A stretch of 64,000 nucleotides of DNA from Acetobacter musti. Lineage in GTDB: Bacteria; Pseudomonadota; Alphaproteobacteria; Acetobacterales; Acetobacteraceae. The notes beneath the pieces are model-generated. The model was given only the letters and a program-made list of their open reading frames with translations. It made no database searches and had not been told where the DNA came from. Shown piece by piece: positions 36,366-45,705 of this stretch (its first letter is position 1; each line of letters starts with the position of its first letter). The stretch lies in NCBI RefSeq assembly GCF_011516835.1, contig NZ_WOTB01000004.1, positions 124,001 to 188,000 of the forward strand. Direction: 5' to 3'. A program made the translations under genes and the position numbers.

Positions 36366-36525
36366 GCGCGGGATTGGCACCATGGAGGGCGTCGAAGTCA
36401 AGACCGGGGGTGGGGTCTGGAACGGGGTCCGGGGCGGTCTCTGGCGGGGTTGTGATCGTGCGGGGCCGGTTTCCCGCCGCTGGCGAGTGAGGGTATAGGA
36501 GGGATGATTCTAAGGAGTGTGGTCG

Positions 36526-38232
36526 TTGCCGAATATGCGTTCGCGTCGCTTTCTGACGTCTGGTCTCTCTGTTTCCCTGATGTCCGTCGTTCTGTCGGGC
36601 GTTTTTTCAGGTGTTCTTCCGGGTGGTTCGCTTCCGGCCCGCGCGGCGGATTCGTCCGTGCCGGCGCATCAGACGGAGGGTGATTCCGCCACCGATATGG
36701 CGCGGGAGATTCCGGCGCGGCATGAATCGTCGGGGAGCGTGACGGTCGGGGGGAAGCGGATCGATTATCGCGCGGTCGCGGGGACGCTGATCGTTCATCC
36801 GGAGGGGTGGGACGATTCCGCCAGTGTTCTGGCGGCCCGGACGGGTGTGAAGCCGGATGCGAAACCGGACGCGAAATCCGACGACGGCAATCCGGATGCG
36901 ACGGCGGCGATGTTCTATGTCGCGTATTTCCGGAAGGATGCGAAAGCGGAAGACCGGCCCATCACCTTTGTCTATAATGGAGGGCCGGGTTCGGCGACTG
37001 TCTGGCTGCATATGGGGGCGTTCGGACCGCGCCGGATTGTGACGATGAACGACTCGCATGATCCCGCGGCGCCGTATCAGCTGATCAACAACGATTCCAG
37101 TCTTCTGGATGTCAGCGATCTTGTGTTCATCGATGCGCCGGGCACGGGGTTCGGGCGGATCACGGGCAAGGATAAGAAAAAATCCTTCTGGGGCGTGGAT
37201 GCGGACGGCCGGGCGTTTGCGAATTTCATCACGCAGTTTCTGGCTGTTTACGGACGGTACAACTCACCGAAATATCTGTTTGGCGAGAGCTACGGGACGC
37301 TGCGTTCGGCGGTGGTTGTCAATGATCTTCAGACCGATGACAACATCGATTTCAATGGTGTGATTCTGCTGTCCCAGATTCTCAGCTATGACAACAATGC
37401 TGATGAGCCAAGGATGAATCCGGGAAACGATCAGCCTTATGTTCTGGCTTTGCCGACCTATGCCGCGACGGCGTGGTATCATCATCGGCTGCCGGCGCAT
37501 ACGGGGGCGCTGCGGCCGTTCCTGGCGGAGGTGGAGAAGTTCGCCAGTACGGACTATCTGCTGGCCCTGCAGGAGGGTTCCGATCTGAGTGCGGAGCGGC
37601 GTAAGGCGATCGCCGACCGGCTGCATGATTATACGGGGCTTCCGGTGGACTACATTCTGCGGGCTGATCTGCGGATTGATGGTGGCGAGTTCGAGAAGAC
37701 GCTTCAGGGGGATACGGACACCACGACGGGGCGGCTTGATACGCGCTTTTCCGGCCCGACGCTCGATCCGATGAGTGAGAGCGCGGAATATGATCCGCAG
37801 TCCTCGGCGATCAGTTCAGCCTATGTTTCGGCGTTTAACGATTATTCCCGCAAGGTTCTGGGATTCGGGCAGGGGCAGAGCTATCTGGCCGGGATCAATG
37901 CCGACTGGGAGACGAAGCATTCTGTTCCGGGCATGGGTAAATCCGATGGAGCGCCCAACGTGATTCCGGATCTGGCCTATGCCATGAAAACGAATCCGAC
38001 GCTGAAGGTGATGCTGAACGCCGGGTTCTTCGATCTCGCGACGCCCTATTACGAGGGGATTTACGAGATGAAGCATGTGCCGGTTCCGGAAAAGCTTCGG
38101 AAGAATATTGAGTTTGCGCAGTATGAGTCGGGGCATATGGTTTATGCGAACGAAGCGGCGCTGAAGCAGCTTCATGATAACGTCGCGGCGTTTATCCGCC
38201 GGTCGTCCGGGCCGGCGCCGGCGGTACGTTAA
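36526..38232 (+). CDS. Exported serine carboxypeptidase-like protein (peptidase family S10)
   Basis: The 568-residue protein has a signal peptide (cleavage near PARA, about residue 40) and the S10 fold: VYNGGPGSATVWLHMG, the nucleophile Ser in FGESYGTLRS near residue 255, catalytic Asp in NAGFFDLATP near 503 and His in YESGHMVYA near 537. S10 enzymes remove C-terminal residues or act as acyltransferases at acid pH, which would suit a periplasm made acidic by oxidative fermentation. The start is set at a TTG at 36526, eight bases after AAGGAG; an ATG at 36535 and a GTG at 36517 are alternatives. Residues 100-125 contain a KPDAKPDAK repeat. Confidence 0.9.
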   Translation: MPNMRSRRFLTSGLSVSLMSVVLSGVFSGVLPGGSLPARAADSSVPAHQTEGDSATDMAREIPARHESSGSVTVGGKRIDYRAVAGTLIVHPEGWDDSASVLAARTGVKPDAKPDAKSDDGNPDATAAMFYVAYFRKDAKAEDRPITFVYNGGPGSATVWLHMGAFGPRRIVTMNDSHDPAAPYQLINNDSSLLDVSDLVFIDAPGTGFGRITGKDKKKSFWGVDADGRAFANFITQFLAVYGRYNSPKYLFGESYGTLRSAVVVNDLQTDDNIDFNGVILLSQILSYDNNADEPRMNPGNDQPYVLALPTYAATAWYHHRLPAHTGALRPFLAEVEKFASTDYLLALQEGSDLSAERRKAIADRLHDYTGLPVDYILRADLRIDGGEFEKTLQGDTDTTTGRLDTRFSGPTLDPMSESAEYDPQSSAISSAYVSAFNDYSRKVLGFGQGQSYLAGINADWETKHSVPGMGKSDGAPNVIPDLAYAMKTNPTLKVMLNAGFFDLATPYYEGIYEMKHVPVPEKLRKNIEFAQYESGHMVYANEAALKQLHDNVAAFIRRSSGPAPAVR

Positions 38233-38313
38233 CACGGCGGGGCTGCTTGCGGCGGCCCCTTCACGTCCCGGTTTGTTCCGGGCAGTTTTTTGTGAAATCT
38301 GTTTTGAACTATA

Positions 38314-38392
38314 AAAAGTTTTTGGGTGCCGCCTTTTTTCAAAAAGGCGGCGTCTCTGAAGCTTTTTGAAAAAAGCTTCACCAAAAACTTTT
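38314..38392 (-). repeat. Family B repeat (orientation 2)
   Basis: AAAAAGTTTTTGGGTG, then GCCGCCTTTTTTCAAAAAGG arms, GAAGCTTTTTGAAAAAAGCT arms and CACCAAAAACTTTTG. A very well preserved copy, ending seven bases before the stop of the next gene. Confidence 0.92.
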
Positions 38393-38398
38393 GTTTTT

Positions 38399-39769
38399 TC
38401 AGAAGGCCGTCAGGATCTGTCGGGCGGCTGTTGTCCAGGGAACTGGTCTGAACTCTTTTCTGACCCGGTCCGTGGCGGCTGCGAGGGCGGACTCATCGAA
38501 GAGGAGGCGGCTGATTTTTGCCAGGGCTTCCGTGGCGTTATCGGGATCGAAGCTGTCGGCCAGGCCCTGTCCGGCTTCGGGAAGCGATGAGCGGTCTGAA
38601 ATCAGGCAGGGGCGTCCGCGTGCGAGACTTTCTGTCACCGGGAGGCCCCAGCCTTCGTAGAATGAGGGGAAGACCGTGAAAAGGCTGTTCCGGACGAGCG
38701 AATCCATCACGGCGTCGGAGGGCGAGCGGATCAGCATGAGATGACCGTCGAGGAAATTGCTGTTGCGGATCTGCCGGAGCAGGTCGTCCACGAGCCATCC
38801 GGGTGAACCGGCGAAAACGAGTTTCGGGATGTCCTTACCGGGGTTTTCGACGATCAGACGACGCCAGACGCGAAACAGCAGGGCGTGATTCTTTCGGGCT
38901 TCCATGGTGCCGGTGACGAGTACGTAACGGCCGGGATCACGGACGATCCGCGGGGGGGCGGGCGTGCCGGTTTTCTGTGTGGTGAAACCGCTCGCCATGG
39001 AGATGACGCTGACCGGGTGACGCAGCGGGATGGATGTGCGGCTGGCATAGGCGGCGATGTCGCGCTGCGTTGCGTGCGAGACGGCGAAAATCCTGTCGCA
39101 TTCGGGGAGGAGCGCGTCCAGCCAGCGCCGGAAGACGCGGGGCAGGCCGGGCTGGCACCATTCGGGCCAGAGCAGCGGGATCAGATCGTGGATGAGCAGG
39201 CCGGTCCGCATGCCGTATGTCTCGCGGCATTTCCGGAACAGAGAGGCATAGCTGGCGTGGGACCAGGGCGCGCCGAGGGACAGGAGAACGTCACCGGGCG
39301 ATGGTGAAAAATCCTGATCGGGGCGGGATTTTTCTTTTGCGTGGACGGTGCTGGCGAGTATCTGGCCTGAGGCGCGGAACAGCGTGGCGGCGTCTTTTGC
39401 GGCCTGGGTCTGGTGGGCGATGAAGCGGCCGAGCGGGATGCGCAGAAGGGTCGGCAGGCGGAGTGCGAGGCGGCGCAGGCGGCCTGGTTCGTGCCGGGCG
39501 GTGCTGCCGGTTTCGATAACGGGAGGGGTGTCGGTATCGGTGGTGAGGCGGCGGTAGAGGGCGTGGACGTCGTCCCACGGGACGGAGACGAAGCCGGTGC
39601 CGGCGCCGTTATGGCGGAGGAAGCCGATGCGGTCGTAGAAATCCTCCTGGCTGAGCATGGCGAGGCAGAGTTCGGCGCCGACGCGCTGGATTCCGCTCGG
39701 TCTGGCGTTGTCGCGCGCGTAATCGAACAGGTCTTCGACGTCGATCCAGAAACGGGGGCTGGCGCTCAT
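38399..39769 (-). CDS. Glycosyltransferase family 4 in the gmd-rmd operon
   Basis: The 456-residue protein has a GT-B fold with YVLVTGTMEARKNHALLF at the start of the donor domain (near residue 282) and the EX7E motif in YEGWGLPVTESLARG near residue 377. Its N-terminal FWIDVEDLFDYARDN segment, with SGIQRVGAEL, is typical of a mannosyl/rhamnosyltransferase group found in exopolysaccharide loci. It starts two bases after the rmd stop and follows gmd and rmd in one operon, so GDP-D-rhamnose or GDP-mannose is its likely donor. That is inferred from context only. Confidence 0.87.
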   Translation of the reverse strand: MSASPRFWIDVEDLFDYARDNARPSGIQRVGAELCLAMLSQEDFYDRIGFLRHNGAGTGFVSVPWDDVHALYRRLTTDTDTPPVIETGSTARHEPGRLRRLALRLPTLLRIPLGRFIAHQTQAAKDAATLFRASGQILASTVHAKEKSRPDQDFSPSPGDVLLSLGAPWSHASYASLFRKCRETYGMRTGLLIHDLIPLLWPEWCQPGLPRVFRRWLDALLPECDRIFAVSHATQRDIAAYASRTSIPLRHPVSVISMASGFTTQKTGTPAPPRIVRDPGRYVLVTGTMEARKNHALLFRVWRRLIVENPGKDIPKLVFAGSPGWLVDDLLRQIRNSNFLDGHLMLIRSPSDAVMDSLVRNSLFTVFPSFYEGWGLPVTESLARGRPCLISDRSSLPEAGQGLADSFDPDNATEALAKISRLLFDESALAAATDRVRKEFRPVPWTTAARQILTAF

Positions 39770-39771
39770 GG

Positions 39772-40692
39772 TCAGGCTTCGTGACGGATACGCTGCCGCC
39801 AGTCATCGAGGACGGCGCGGAGGGTGTCGTCCCATGCGATCGAGGGGCGCCAGCCGAGAAGATCGGCGGCGCGTTGCGCGGAGCCGGCGGCGCGGGGGAG
39901 ATCGACGGGGCGGAGTTTTTCCGGGTCGGTCCGGACGGTCACGCGGGCGCCGGACAGGCGGATCAGATCGTCGAGGATGCTGCGGATGGAGCGGGTGTGG
40001 CCGGAGCACAGGTTGAGAATGGCGCCGGGTCCGGCTTCGGCGGCGTGACTGAGGCAGGCAGCGTAGGCTGTGCAGACATCGCGGACGTCGAGGAAATCCC
40101 GTTCGGCGTCGAGATTGCCGACGGAGAGGACGGGTTCCTGGAGACCGGCTTCGATGCGGGCGATCTGGCGGGCGAAGGCGGGGACGACGAAATCCGCTGT
40201 CTGGCCGGGGCCGGTATGGTTGAAGGGGCGCATCCGGAGGCAGCGCAGGCCCTCATGGGCGAGGGCGCCGAGGGCGAGGTCGGCGGCTGCTTTTGTTGCG
40301 GAATAGGTGTTGGCGGGGGCCAGCGCGGCGGTTTCGTCGAGAGGGGTGCCGCCGCGGAAGCTGTCGCCGTAGGTTTCGGCGCTTGAGGCGAACACGAAGG
40401 TGGCGGCGGGAGAGACGTGCCGGAGTGTGGTGGCGAGTCGCAGGGTGCCGTGGAGATTGACGGTCCATGCCTCGTCCGGATCGCTGCGGGCGGCGCCGAT
40501 GCTGGAGATGGCGGCGAGGTGGAAGCACAGATCCGGGCGGGCGCGGGTCAGCGCTTCGGTGACGGCGTCTGCGTCGGTGATGTCGAAACGGCCGGCTTCG
40601 ACAGTGCAGGCGGAGTGGGTGTGGCGGAGGGTGCGCAGCAGATGTCGTCCGACAAAACCCTGTGCTCCGGTCACCAGAATCCGCGTCGCCAT
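39772..40692 (-). CDS. rmd: GDP-6-deoxy-D-mannose reductase (NAD-dependent epimerase/reductase family)
   Basis: The 306-residue extended SDR has VTGAQGFVGRHLL at the N-terminus, the catalytic Tyr-x3-Lys in NTYSATKAAADL and Ser in FVFASSAETYG, and the Rmd-like MRPFNHTGPGQ block. It reduces the 4-keto intermediate made by Gmd to GDP-D-rhamnose. The gene starts seven bases after the gmd stop and the glycosyltransferase starts two bases after it. A GDP-L-fucose synthase alternative is less likely because the protein lacks that enzyme's typical extended form. The call rests on the gmd neighbour as well as motifs. Confidence 0.85.
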   Translation of the reverse strand: MATRILVTGAQGFVGRHLLRTLRHTHSACTVEAGRFDITDADAVTEALTRARPDLCFHLAAISSIGAARSDPDEAWTVNLHGTLRLATTLRHVSPAATFVFASSAETYGDSFRGGTPLDETAALAPANTYSATKAAADLALGALAHEGLRCLRMRPFNHTGPGQTADFVVPAFARQIARIEAGLQEPVLSVGNLDAERDFLDVRDVCTAYAACLSHAAEAGPGAILNLCSGHTRSIRSILDDLIRLSGARVTVRTDPEKLRPVDLPRAAGSAQRAADLLGWRPSIAWDDTLRAVLDDWRQRIRHEA

Positions 40693-40699
40693 GACGGGT

Positions 40700-41990
<1,291 letters not shown>

Positions 41991-42007
41991 CGAGGGGTGG
42001 GGGAGTT

Positions 42008-42538
42008 TCAGAGGCCCTGGGCGATGATGTTCTGGGCCTGGGCGGGGCTCAGGGTGGTGGCGGAGGCCGACACGGCGCCGATCAGGGCTTCCAGGGCGGG
42101 GAGCAGAGCGGCGACGGCCTGAATGATCAGATTGGCCTGCGACGGGAGGACGCTCTGGAAGTCCTGCAGGATGCCGATGGCGGCTTCGACCGCGCTTTCG
42201 GCGGTGGCGATCCAGCTCTGGGCGACGGTGAGGCTGACGGTGCTGGCTGCCGTTGCGGCGACCTGGGCTGTGACGTCGCTGACCGAGCTGATGGCGGCGG
42301 TGAGTTTCGTGACGTTGGCTGCGCCGATGATGCCGGTGACGGTGGCGGAGGTGGCGATTTCCGTCAGGCCTGCTTCGATGCTGCTGATGATGGACAGGAG
42401 TTTCGCGACGTTGACGGTGTAGGTTGTTGTGCCGCCGCTGGTTGTGGCTGTGCAGGCGGCGAGGGCGGAGGCGGCGGCGAGAGCGCCGGTGGCTTTGACG
42501 GTCGAGCAGAAAAGGGCGCGGCGGGAAATGCTGGACAT
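42008..42538 (-). CDS. Predicted lipoprotein, Ala/Ser/Thr-rich, unknown function
   Basis: I do not recognise a family. The 176-residue product has an N-terminal export signal with SRRALFCST and a lipobox LAAC near residue 28, suggesting a lipoprotein; the twin Arg before the hydrophobic stretch may indicate Tat export. The mature part is predicted almost all helical, rich in Ala, Ser, Thr, Ile and Val, with no cysteines after the lipobox and no charged clusters. The ATG at 42538 has CAGGAGAC at good spacing. A family A repeat lies between it and the gmd operon. Such proteins may line the outer or inner membrane; no role can be given. Confidence 0.65.
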   Translation of the reverse strand: MSSISRRALFCSTVKATGALAAASALAACTATTSGGTTTYTVNVAKLLSIISSIEAGLTEIATSATVTGIIGAANVTKLTAAISSVSDVTAQVAATAASTVSLTVAQSWIATAESAVEAAIGILQDFQSVLPSQANLIIQAVAALLPALEALIGAVSASATTLSPAQAQNIIAQGL

Positions 42539-42966
42539 AAAGTCTCCTGAAACCATTACGGAATAAAAATCGGACTGAGAGCTGAAATACCGGCGTGGCC
42601 CCTTGCCCCGTATCGGGAGCCGGGAGAGGGAATGTGGTCGCCTTACTGTGAACGGATCATCGGGGATGCCGGGGCCTGGCCGCCTGCCAGTCTATATGTC
42701 CCTGCTGTATGGTTCCGGTGTTCGCGTTCCGGTGTTCGGATTTCTCTGGCCGGTTTCTCTGGTCAGCGTCTCAGGTCGGATGTTTCTGCGTCCGGTGTTT
42801 CTTTTCCGGCGTTCCGGTCCTGGTTCGTGCCGCTTTGGCATGGCGCCGCTGTGACATGACGCCGGTGTGACATGACGAAGGGGGAGCTTCCCCATGTTTC
42901 GTGATGAAGTTAAAACAATCTCAGTAGGCGGGTGACCGCGCAACTGACCTGTAAAGAGGCCAAAAC
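42539..42966. other. Gap with short direct repeats
   Basis: No gene is seen. It holds two tandem copies of TTCCGGTGTTCG near 42715-42740 and two copies of TGTGACATGACG at 42850-42861 and 42866-42877. It contains the promoters of the two diverging genes on either side. Confidence 0.5.
42850..42877. promoter_or_regulatory. Direct repeat TGTGACATGACG x2, possible operator
   Basis: Two identical 12-base copies separated by CCGG, 16 bases centre to centre, about 90 bases upstream of the exported-protein gene at 42967. This could be a regulator binding pair; no family is assigned. Confidence 0.3.
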
Positions 42967-43359
42967 GTGAAAGCCCGCCTGTTCAGTCTTTGTCTGATTG
43001 CTGTTTTTTTCTCCGCGCCGGCTCTGGCTGACGACGATCTGTCCGAAGGTCACAGCAGCAGTACTGTGCCCAATGCCCAGTTGCAGAAAGAGCTTGCTGT
43101 GCTTCAGACGATGCCGGATCAGGCCAGTGAGGCCTGTATCGGCGCGCTGAAGGAGCTGCACGAAACGCAGGGCAAGCTGGAGGCGGAGCAGGAGCGAACG
43201 AAGGATCAGGATCTTGCCGTCGCGCAGGATGTGCTCGAATCCGATTATGAGAATGCGATCGAGATGTGCGGCCCGGATGCGCGCCGTCTCTGCGAGACGC
43301 ATAATCCGGCTGATAAGCTGGCCCATGCCTGCGAGGTTCTGGGCAGCGTGCCGGACTGA
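42967..43359 (+). CDS. Small exported coiled-coil protein of unknown function
   Basis: I do not recognise a family. The 130-residue product has a signal peptide (cleavage after PALA near residue 21), then a mostly helical mature part with a charged segment, LKELHETQGKLEAEQERTKD near residues 62-81, that could form a coiled coil. Four cysteines (near 57, 100, 108 and 121) could form two disulfides. The start is GTG at 42967 with AAGAGG about nine bases upstream. A family A repeat follows the stop. Nothing in the neighbours explains its job. Confidence 0.7.
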   Translation: MKARLFSLCLIAVFFSAPALADDDLSEGHSSSTVPNAQLQKELAVLQTMPDQASEACIGALKELHETQGKLEAEQERTKDQDLAVAQDVLESDYENAIEMCGPDARRLCETHNPADKLAHACEVLGSVPD

Positions 43360-43420
43360 GGACCGTTTCGCGGCCCCGTTCCAAGCTCCCGCAGCAGATG
43401 CGGCCCTCTGCTGATGTAAA

Positions 43421-43476
43421 CAGACCGGGATCAAAGGGACTGCGTCCCTTTGCGGGTTTCAGGGCAGAGCCCCGAG
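43421..43476 (-). repeat. Family A repeat, half-unit
   Basis: ACCGGGATCAAAGGGACTGC with CCCTTTG partner, then CAGGGCAGAGCCCCG arms. It sits between two convergent genes. Confidence 0.85.
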
Positions 43477-43479
43477 GCG

Positions 43480-44097
43480 TCAGTCCGCCTTAAAACGACT
43501 GACTTCAATGCCGGTGCCGACGGGCAGCAGGACGCTGCTGATATCGGGTTTTGCGCGAATGGCGCGGCTGTATTTTTTAACGTCTTCCGTGCCGGGGCGG
43601 ATCATGTTGTCGGCGACGATGATCGCGCCCGGGGCGAGCTTTGGGTAAAAGGCCTCCAGGCACGGGACGTAGAGATCTTTCCAGAGATCGACGAAGACGA
43701 AATCGAGCGGCTCCGTGAGGTCGCCGATCATCTGTACGGCATCGCCGACGCGGTGATCGATATAGTCGGCGAGGCCGGCTTTTTCCGCCATGTCACGGGC
43801 GTAGGCTGATTTGTAGCCGTGCAGTTCCATGGTGATGAGTTTTCCGCCTGTGCTGCGGGCGGCGTCGGCGAGCCAGAGGCCGGAATAGCCGAAGGATGTG
43901 CCGAGTTCGAGAATGGTGGGTTTGTCGAGGCTGCGGGCGAGGATGTTCATCAGCTGCCCTGTGTCGGGGCCGATGGCGCGCATGCGCTGATCCTGGCCGC
44001 CGTCACGGCCGCCGGGTGGTTCGGTGCGGGGCTGGCTGCGTTCGGCGCGCATCCGTTCGTGATAGAGGTCGAGAACGGCGGAGAGTTTTTCATCCAT
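43480..44097 (-). CDS. Class I SAM-dependent O-methyltransferase family protein
   Basis: The 205-residue protein has the SAM-binding motif I ILELGTSFGYSGLWLA near residue 62, an acidic motif II ITMELHGYKS, DFVFVDLWKD with the metal-binding-like Asp, and GAIIVADNM. This is the O-methyltransferase-3 (catechol/caffeoyl-CoA-like) group, normally Mg2+-dependent. It is cytoplasmic. The ATG at 44097 has GAGGAGA upstream. It is downstream of the padR gene on the same strand, 148 bases away with a family A repeat between. Substrate is unknown. Confidence 0.85.
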   Translation of the reverse strand: MDEKLSAVLDLYHERMRAERSQPRTEPPGGRDGGQDQRMRAIGPDTGQLMNILARSLDKPTILELGTSFGYSGLWLADAARSTGGKLITMELHGYKSAYARDMAEKAGLADYIDHRVGDAVQMIGDLTEPLDFVFVDLWKDLYVPCLEAFYPKLAPGAIIVADNMIRPGTEDVKKYSRAIRAKPDISSVLLPVGTGIEVSRFKAD

Positions 44098-44104
44098 GTG
44101 TCTG

Positions 44105-44218
44105 TCTCCTCAGTGAGGGGGGCAGGGCGCTGCCTTCAGATCCTGGCTGATTCAGCAAAGGGTCTGCAAAGGTCTGCGACCTTTGCCGGACCCGGTTTTT
44201 CCGGGCCGGTCTTCTGGT
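44105..44218 (-). repeat. Family A repeat, irregular
   Basis: GGCAGGGCGCTGCCTTCAG, then GCAAAGGTCTGCGACCTTTG and CCGGACCCGGTTTTTCCGGG. The hairpin with AAAGGTC/GACCTTT is intact. It fills the gap between padR and the methyltransferase gene. Confidence 0.75.
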
Positions 44219-44245
44219 CACAAAGTCTGTGCCTGCTGAAAGTTC

Positions 44246-44920
44246 TCAGCTGCGTTCGATGGCCTGGGCTGCCGCGTCGAGCGCGGCCGCGATTTTTCCT
44301 GCCGTATCCTGGTCGATTTCGCCCTGTCTCATGCGGAGGCGCATGGCCAGTTTCAGGTTTTCCATGGCGCGGATGACGGGGGGCGGGGCGTTGTCGCGGC
44401 CTTTGCGGCCCTGCGGGATGGAGCGGGAGAGGATTTCGTCGGCGGCCTTGCGGTTTTCCGTGAGGAACGCCTGACCCTCGGGGGTGATGTGATAGCTCTT
44501 GCGGTCTCCGTCCACGACCATGTTTGCGTAGCCGGAATCGTCCAGCCAGGAGAGGGTCGGGTAGATGACGCCGGGGCTTGGCGTGTAGCTGCCGCCGAAT
44601 TTTTCTTCGATGGCGCGGATGAGTTCGTAACCGTGACGCGGCTGTTCCGCGATCATGGAGAGGACGAGCAGGCGGAGTTCGCCGTAATCGAAGAGCCGGT
44701 GTCCGCCGCGGCCACCGCCGCCATGACGGCCCCGGCCTTCACCGCGCGGGTCGCCTTTGCCGCCCCGTTTGCGCTCGCCGCCTTCGCGATCATCGCGACC
44801 GCCTTCGGACGGGCCTTCGCCGCGTTCCCGCATGGGGCGGGAGCGACCACCTGCGTCGCCGGTTTCAGGAGAGAGGAAGTGACGGTGACGACCGTCTGCG
44901 TGTCTGTTTCTGTTTCTCAT
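44246..44920 (-). CDS. PadR-family transcriptional regulator with Gly/Arg-rich N-terminal extension
   Basis: The 224-residue protein has a disordered N-terminal region of about 75 residues rich in Gly, Arg, Glu and His (GEGRGRHGGGGRGGH), then a PadR winged helix: LRLLVLSMIAEQPRHGYELI, followed by SPGVIYPTLSWLDDSGY and the wing with DGDRKSYHITPEG. The C-terminal helical part (about residues 150-224) should make the dimer. The start is the ATG at 44920; a GTG at 44926 is also possible. Directly upstream is a nested inverted repeat (44926-44978), almost surely its own operator, so it is likely autorepressed. No divergent target gene is near. The effector is unknown; many PadR proteins sense phenolic acids. 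Confidence 0.9.
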   Translation of the reverse strand: MRNRNRHADGRHRHFLSPETGDAGGRSRPMRERGEGPSEGGRDDREGGERKRGGKGDPRGEGRGRHGGGGRGGHRLFDYGELRLLVLSMIAEQPRHGYELIRAIEEKFGGSYTPSPGVIYPTLSWLDDSGYANMVVDGDRKSYHITPEGQAFLTENRKAADEILSRSIPQGRKGRDNAPPPVIRAMENLKLAMRLRMRQGEIDQDTAGKIAAALDAAAQAIERS

Positions 44921-44925
44921 GAACA

Positions 44926-44978
44926 CCGATATAGGTCTCGATATATCTCACGTCAAGATATATCTGAATTTATATCGG
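44926..44978. promoter_or_regulatory. Nested inverted-repeat operator upstream of padR
   Basis: Inner arms GATATATCT (44940-44948) and AGATATATC (44956-44964) are perfect complements around seven bases; outer arms CCGATATA (44926-44933) and TATATCGG (44971-44978) are perfect too. PadR proteins bind such AT-rich dyads. The site begins five bases upstream of the start codon, so binding would block transcription of padR itself. Confidence 0.75.
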
Positions 44979-45046
44979 GAATAATGGGTTTTTGGTTTGA
45001 GAGCTGTGTAATTTCAGATGGTTAGGTGGATTCGCGTTGGGGGGTC

Positions 45047-45156
45047 TTTTCAGGGCTCTGCCCTGAAACCCGCAAAGGGACGGGGTCCCTTTGATCCCGG
45101 TTTGTTTAAATAAATGGTTTGCAAAGGTCTGTGACCTTTGCCGGGTCGGGGTCTGA
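45047..45156 (+). repeat. Family A repeat, full pair around AT core
   Basis: CAGGGCTCTGCCCTG, GCAAAGGGACGGGGTCCCTT arms, GATCCCGG TTTGTTTAAATAAATGG core, then GCAAAGGTCTGTGACCTTTG and a CCGGGTCGGGG remnant. It leads straight into a queD-tail-like module. Confidence 0.92.
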
Positions 45157-45163
45157 CTTTGGT

Positions 45164-45215
45164 GGTCAGAGACTGGTGATGGTCATGCCAGCGGGCTGCC
45201 ACCGACACTGTTTAT
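45164..45215 (-). repeat. queD-3'-end-like module attached to family A
   Basis: The first 50 bases align without gaps to 47121-47170, the 3' end of queD, with 36 of 50 identical; 12 of the 14 differences are transitions. On the minus strand it still reads QCRWQPAGMTITSL and a stop, against [14 protein letters not shown] and stop in QueD. Confidence 0.75.
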
Positions 45216-45267
45216 ATATGGGATATAGAGTCGTCGGGTAATGGATCGGGGCCGGAGTGTCTTTCTC

Positions 45268-45325
45268 AGCATTCTGCCCTGGAGCCCGTAAAGGAGCGCG
45301 GTTTCTTTGTGCCCGGTTTGTCTGG
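45268..45325 (+). repeat. Family A repeat, degenerate half-unit
   Basis: TTCTGCCCTGGAGCCCGTAA then GGAGCGCGGTTTCTTTG and CCCGGTTTGTCTG. It closes a composite with the copy at 45047 and the queD-like module. Confidence 0.65.
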
Positions 45326-45705
45326 TTCAGATAATCTTTTATGGCGCAGGCCATAACGACCTGTATTTCGTTCGGGAAAACAGGAAACCAGAATTGCCCT
45401 CACGGATGCCTCTTTAAAAAGCACCATGATATCGAAAACATGCTCGCAGGCCGCATGCTTCAGAATCGTCTGATGAGTTGTCGAAAGACTCCGTTATTCT
45501 GACGGGAATTTTCGTGGTGTTCTGATTTTCGTGAAATAAAGAAGACGCGAAAAATACTTCATAATGTCATGCATGTGTGACGTTACTTCGCATTATTAAA
45601 ATTACACGACGTAACCGCAATGTATCAAAAATAAAGCGAAGGGTGCGTGCGTGTATGGTCGTATTTCCATCCACACTGTCGAAACAAGAGAAATAAGGTC
45701 ACAGG
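45326..45705. other. Gap upstream of the phosphodiester glycosidase gene
   Basis: No gene is supported. It becomes AT-rich after about 45500 and should hold the promoter for 45706. A small perfect dyad TTATGGCGCAGGCCATAA lies at 45339-45356. No known regulatory motif was identified. Confidence 0.4.
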
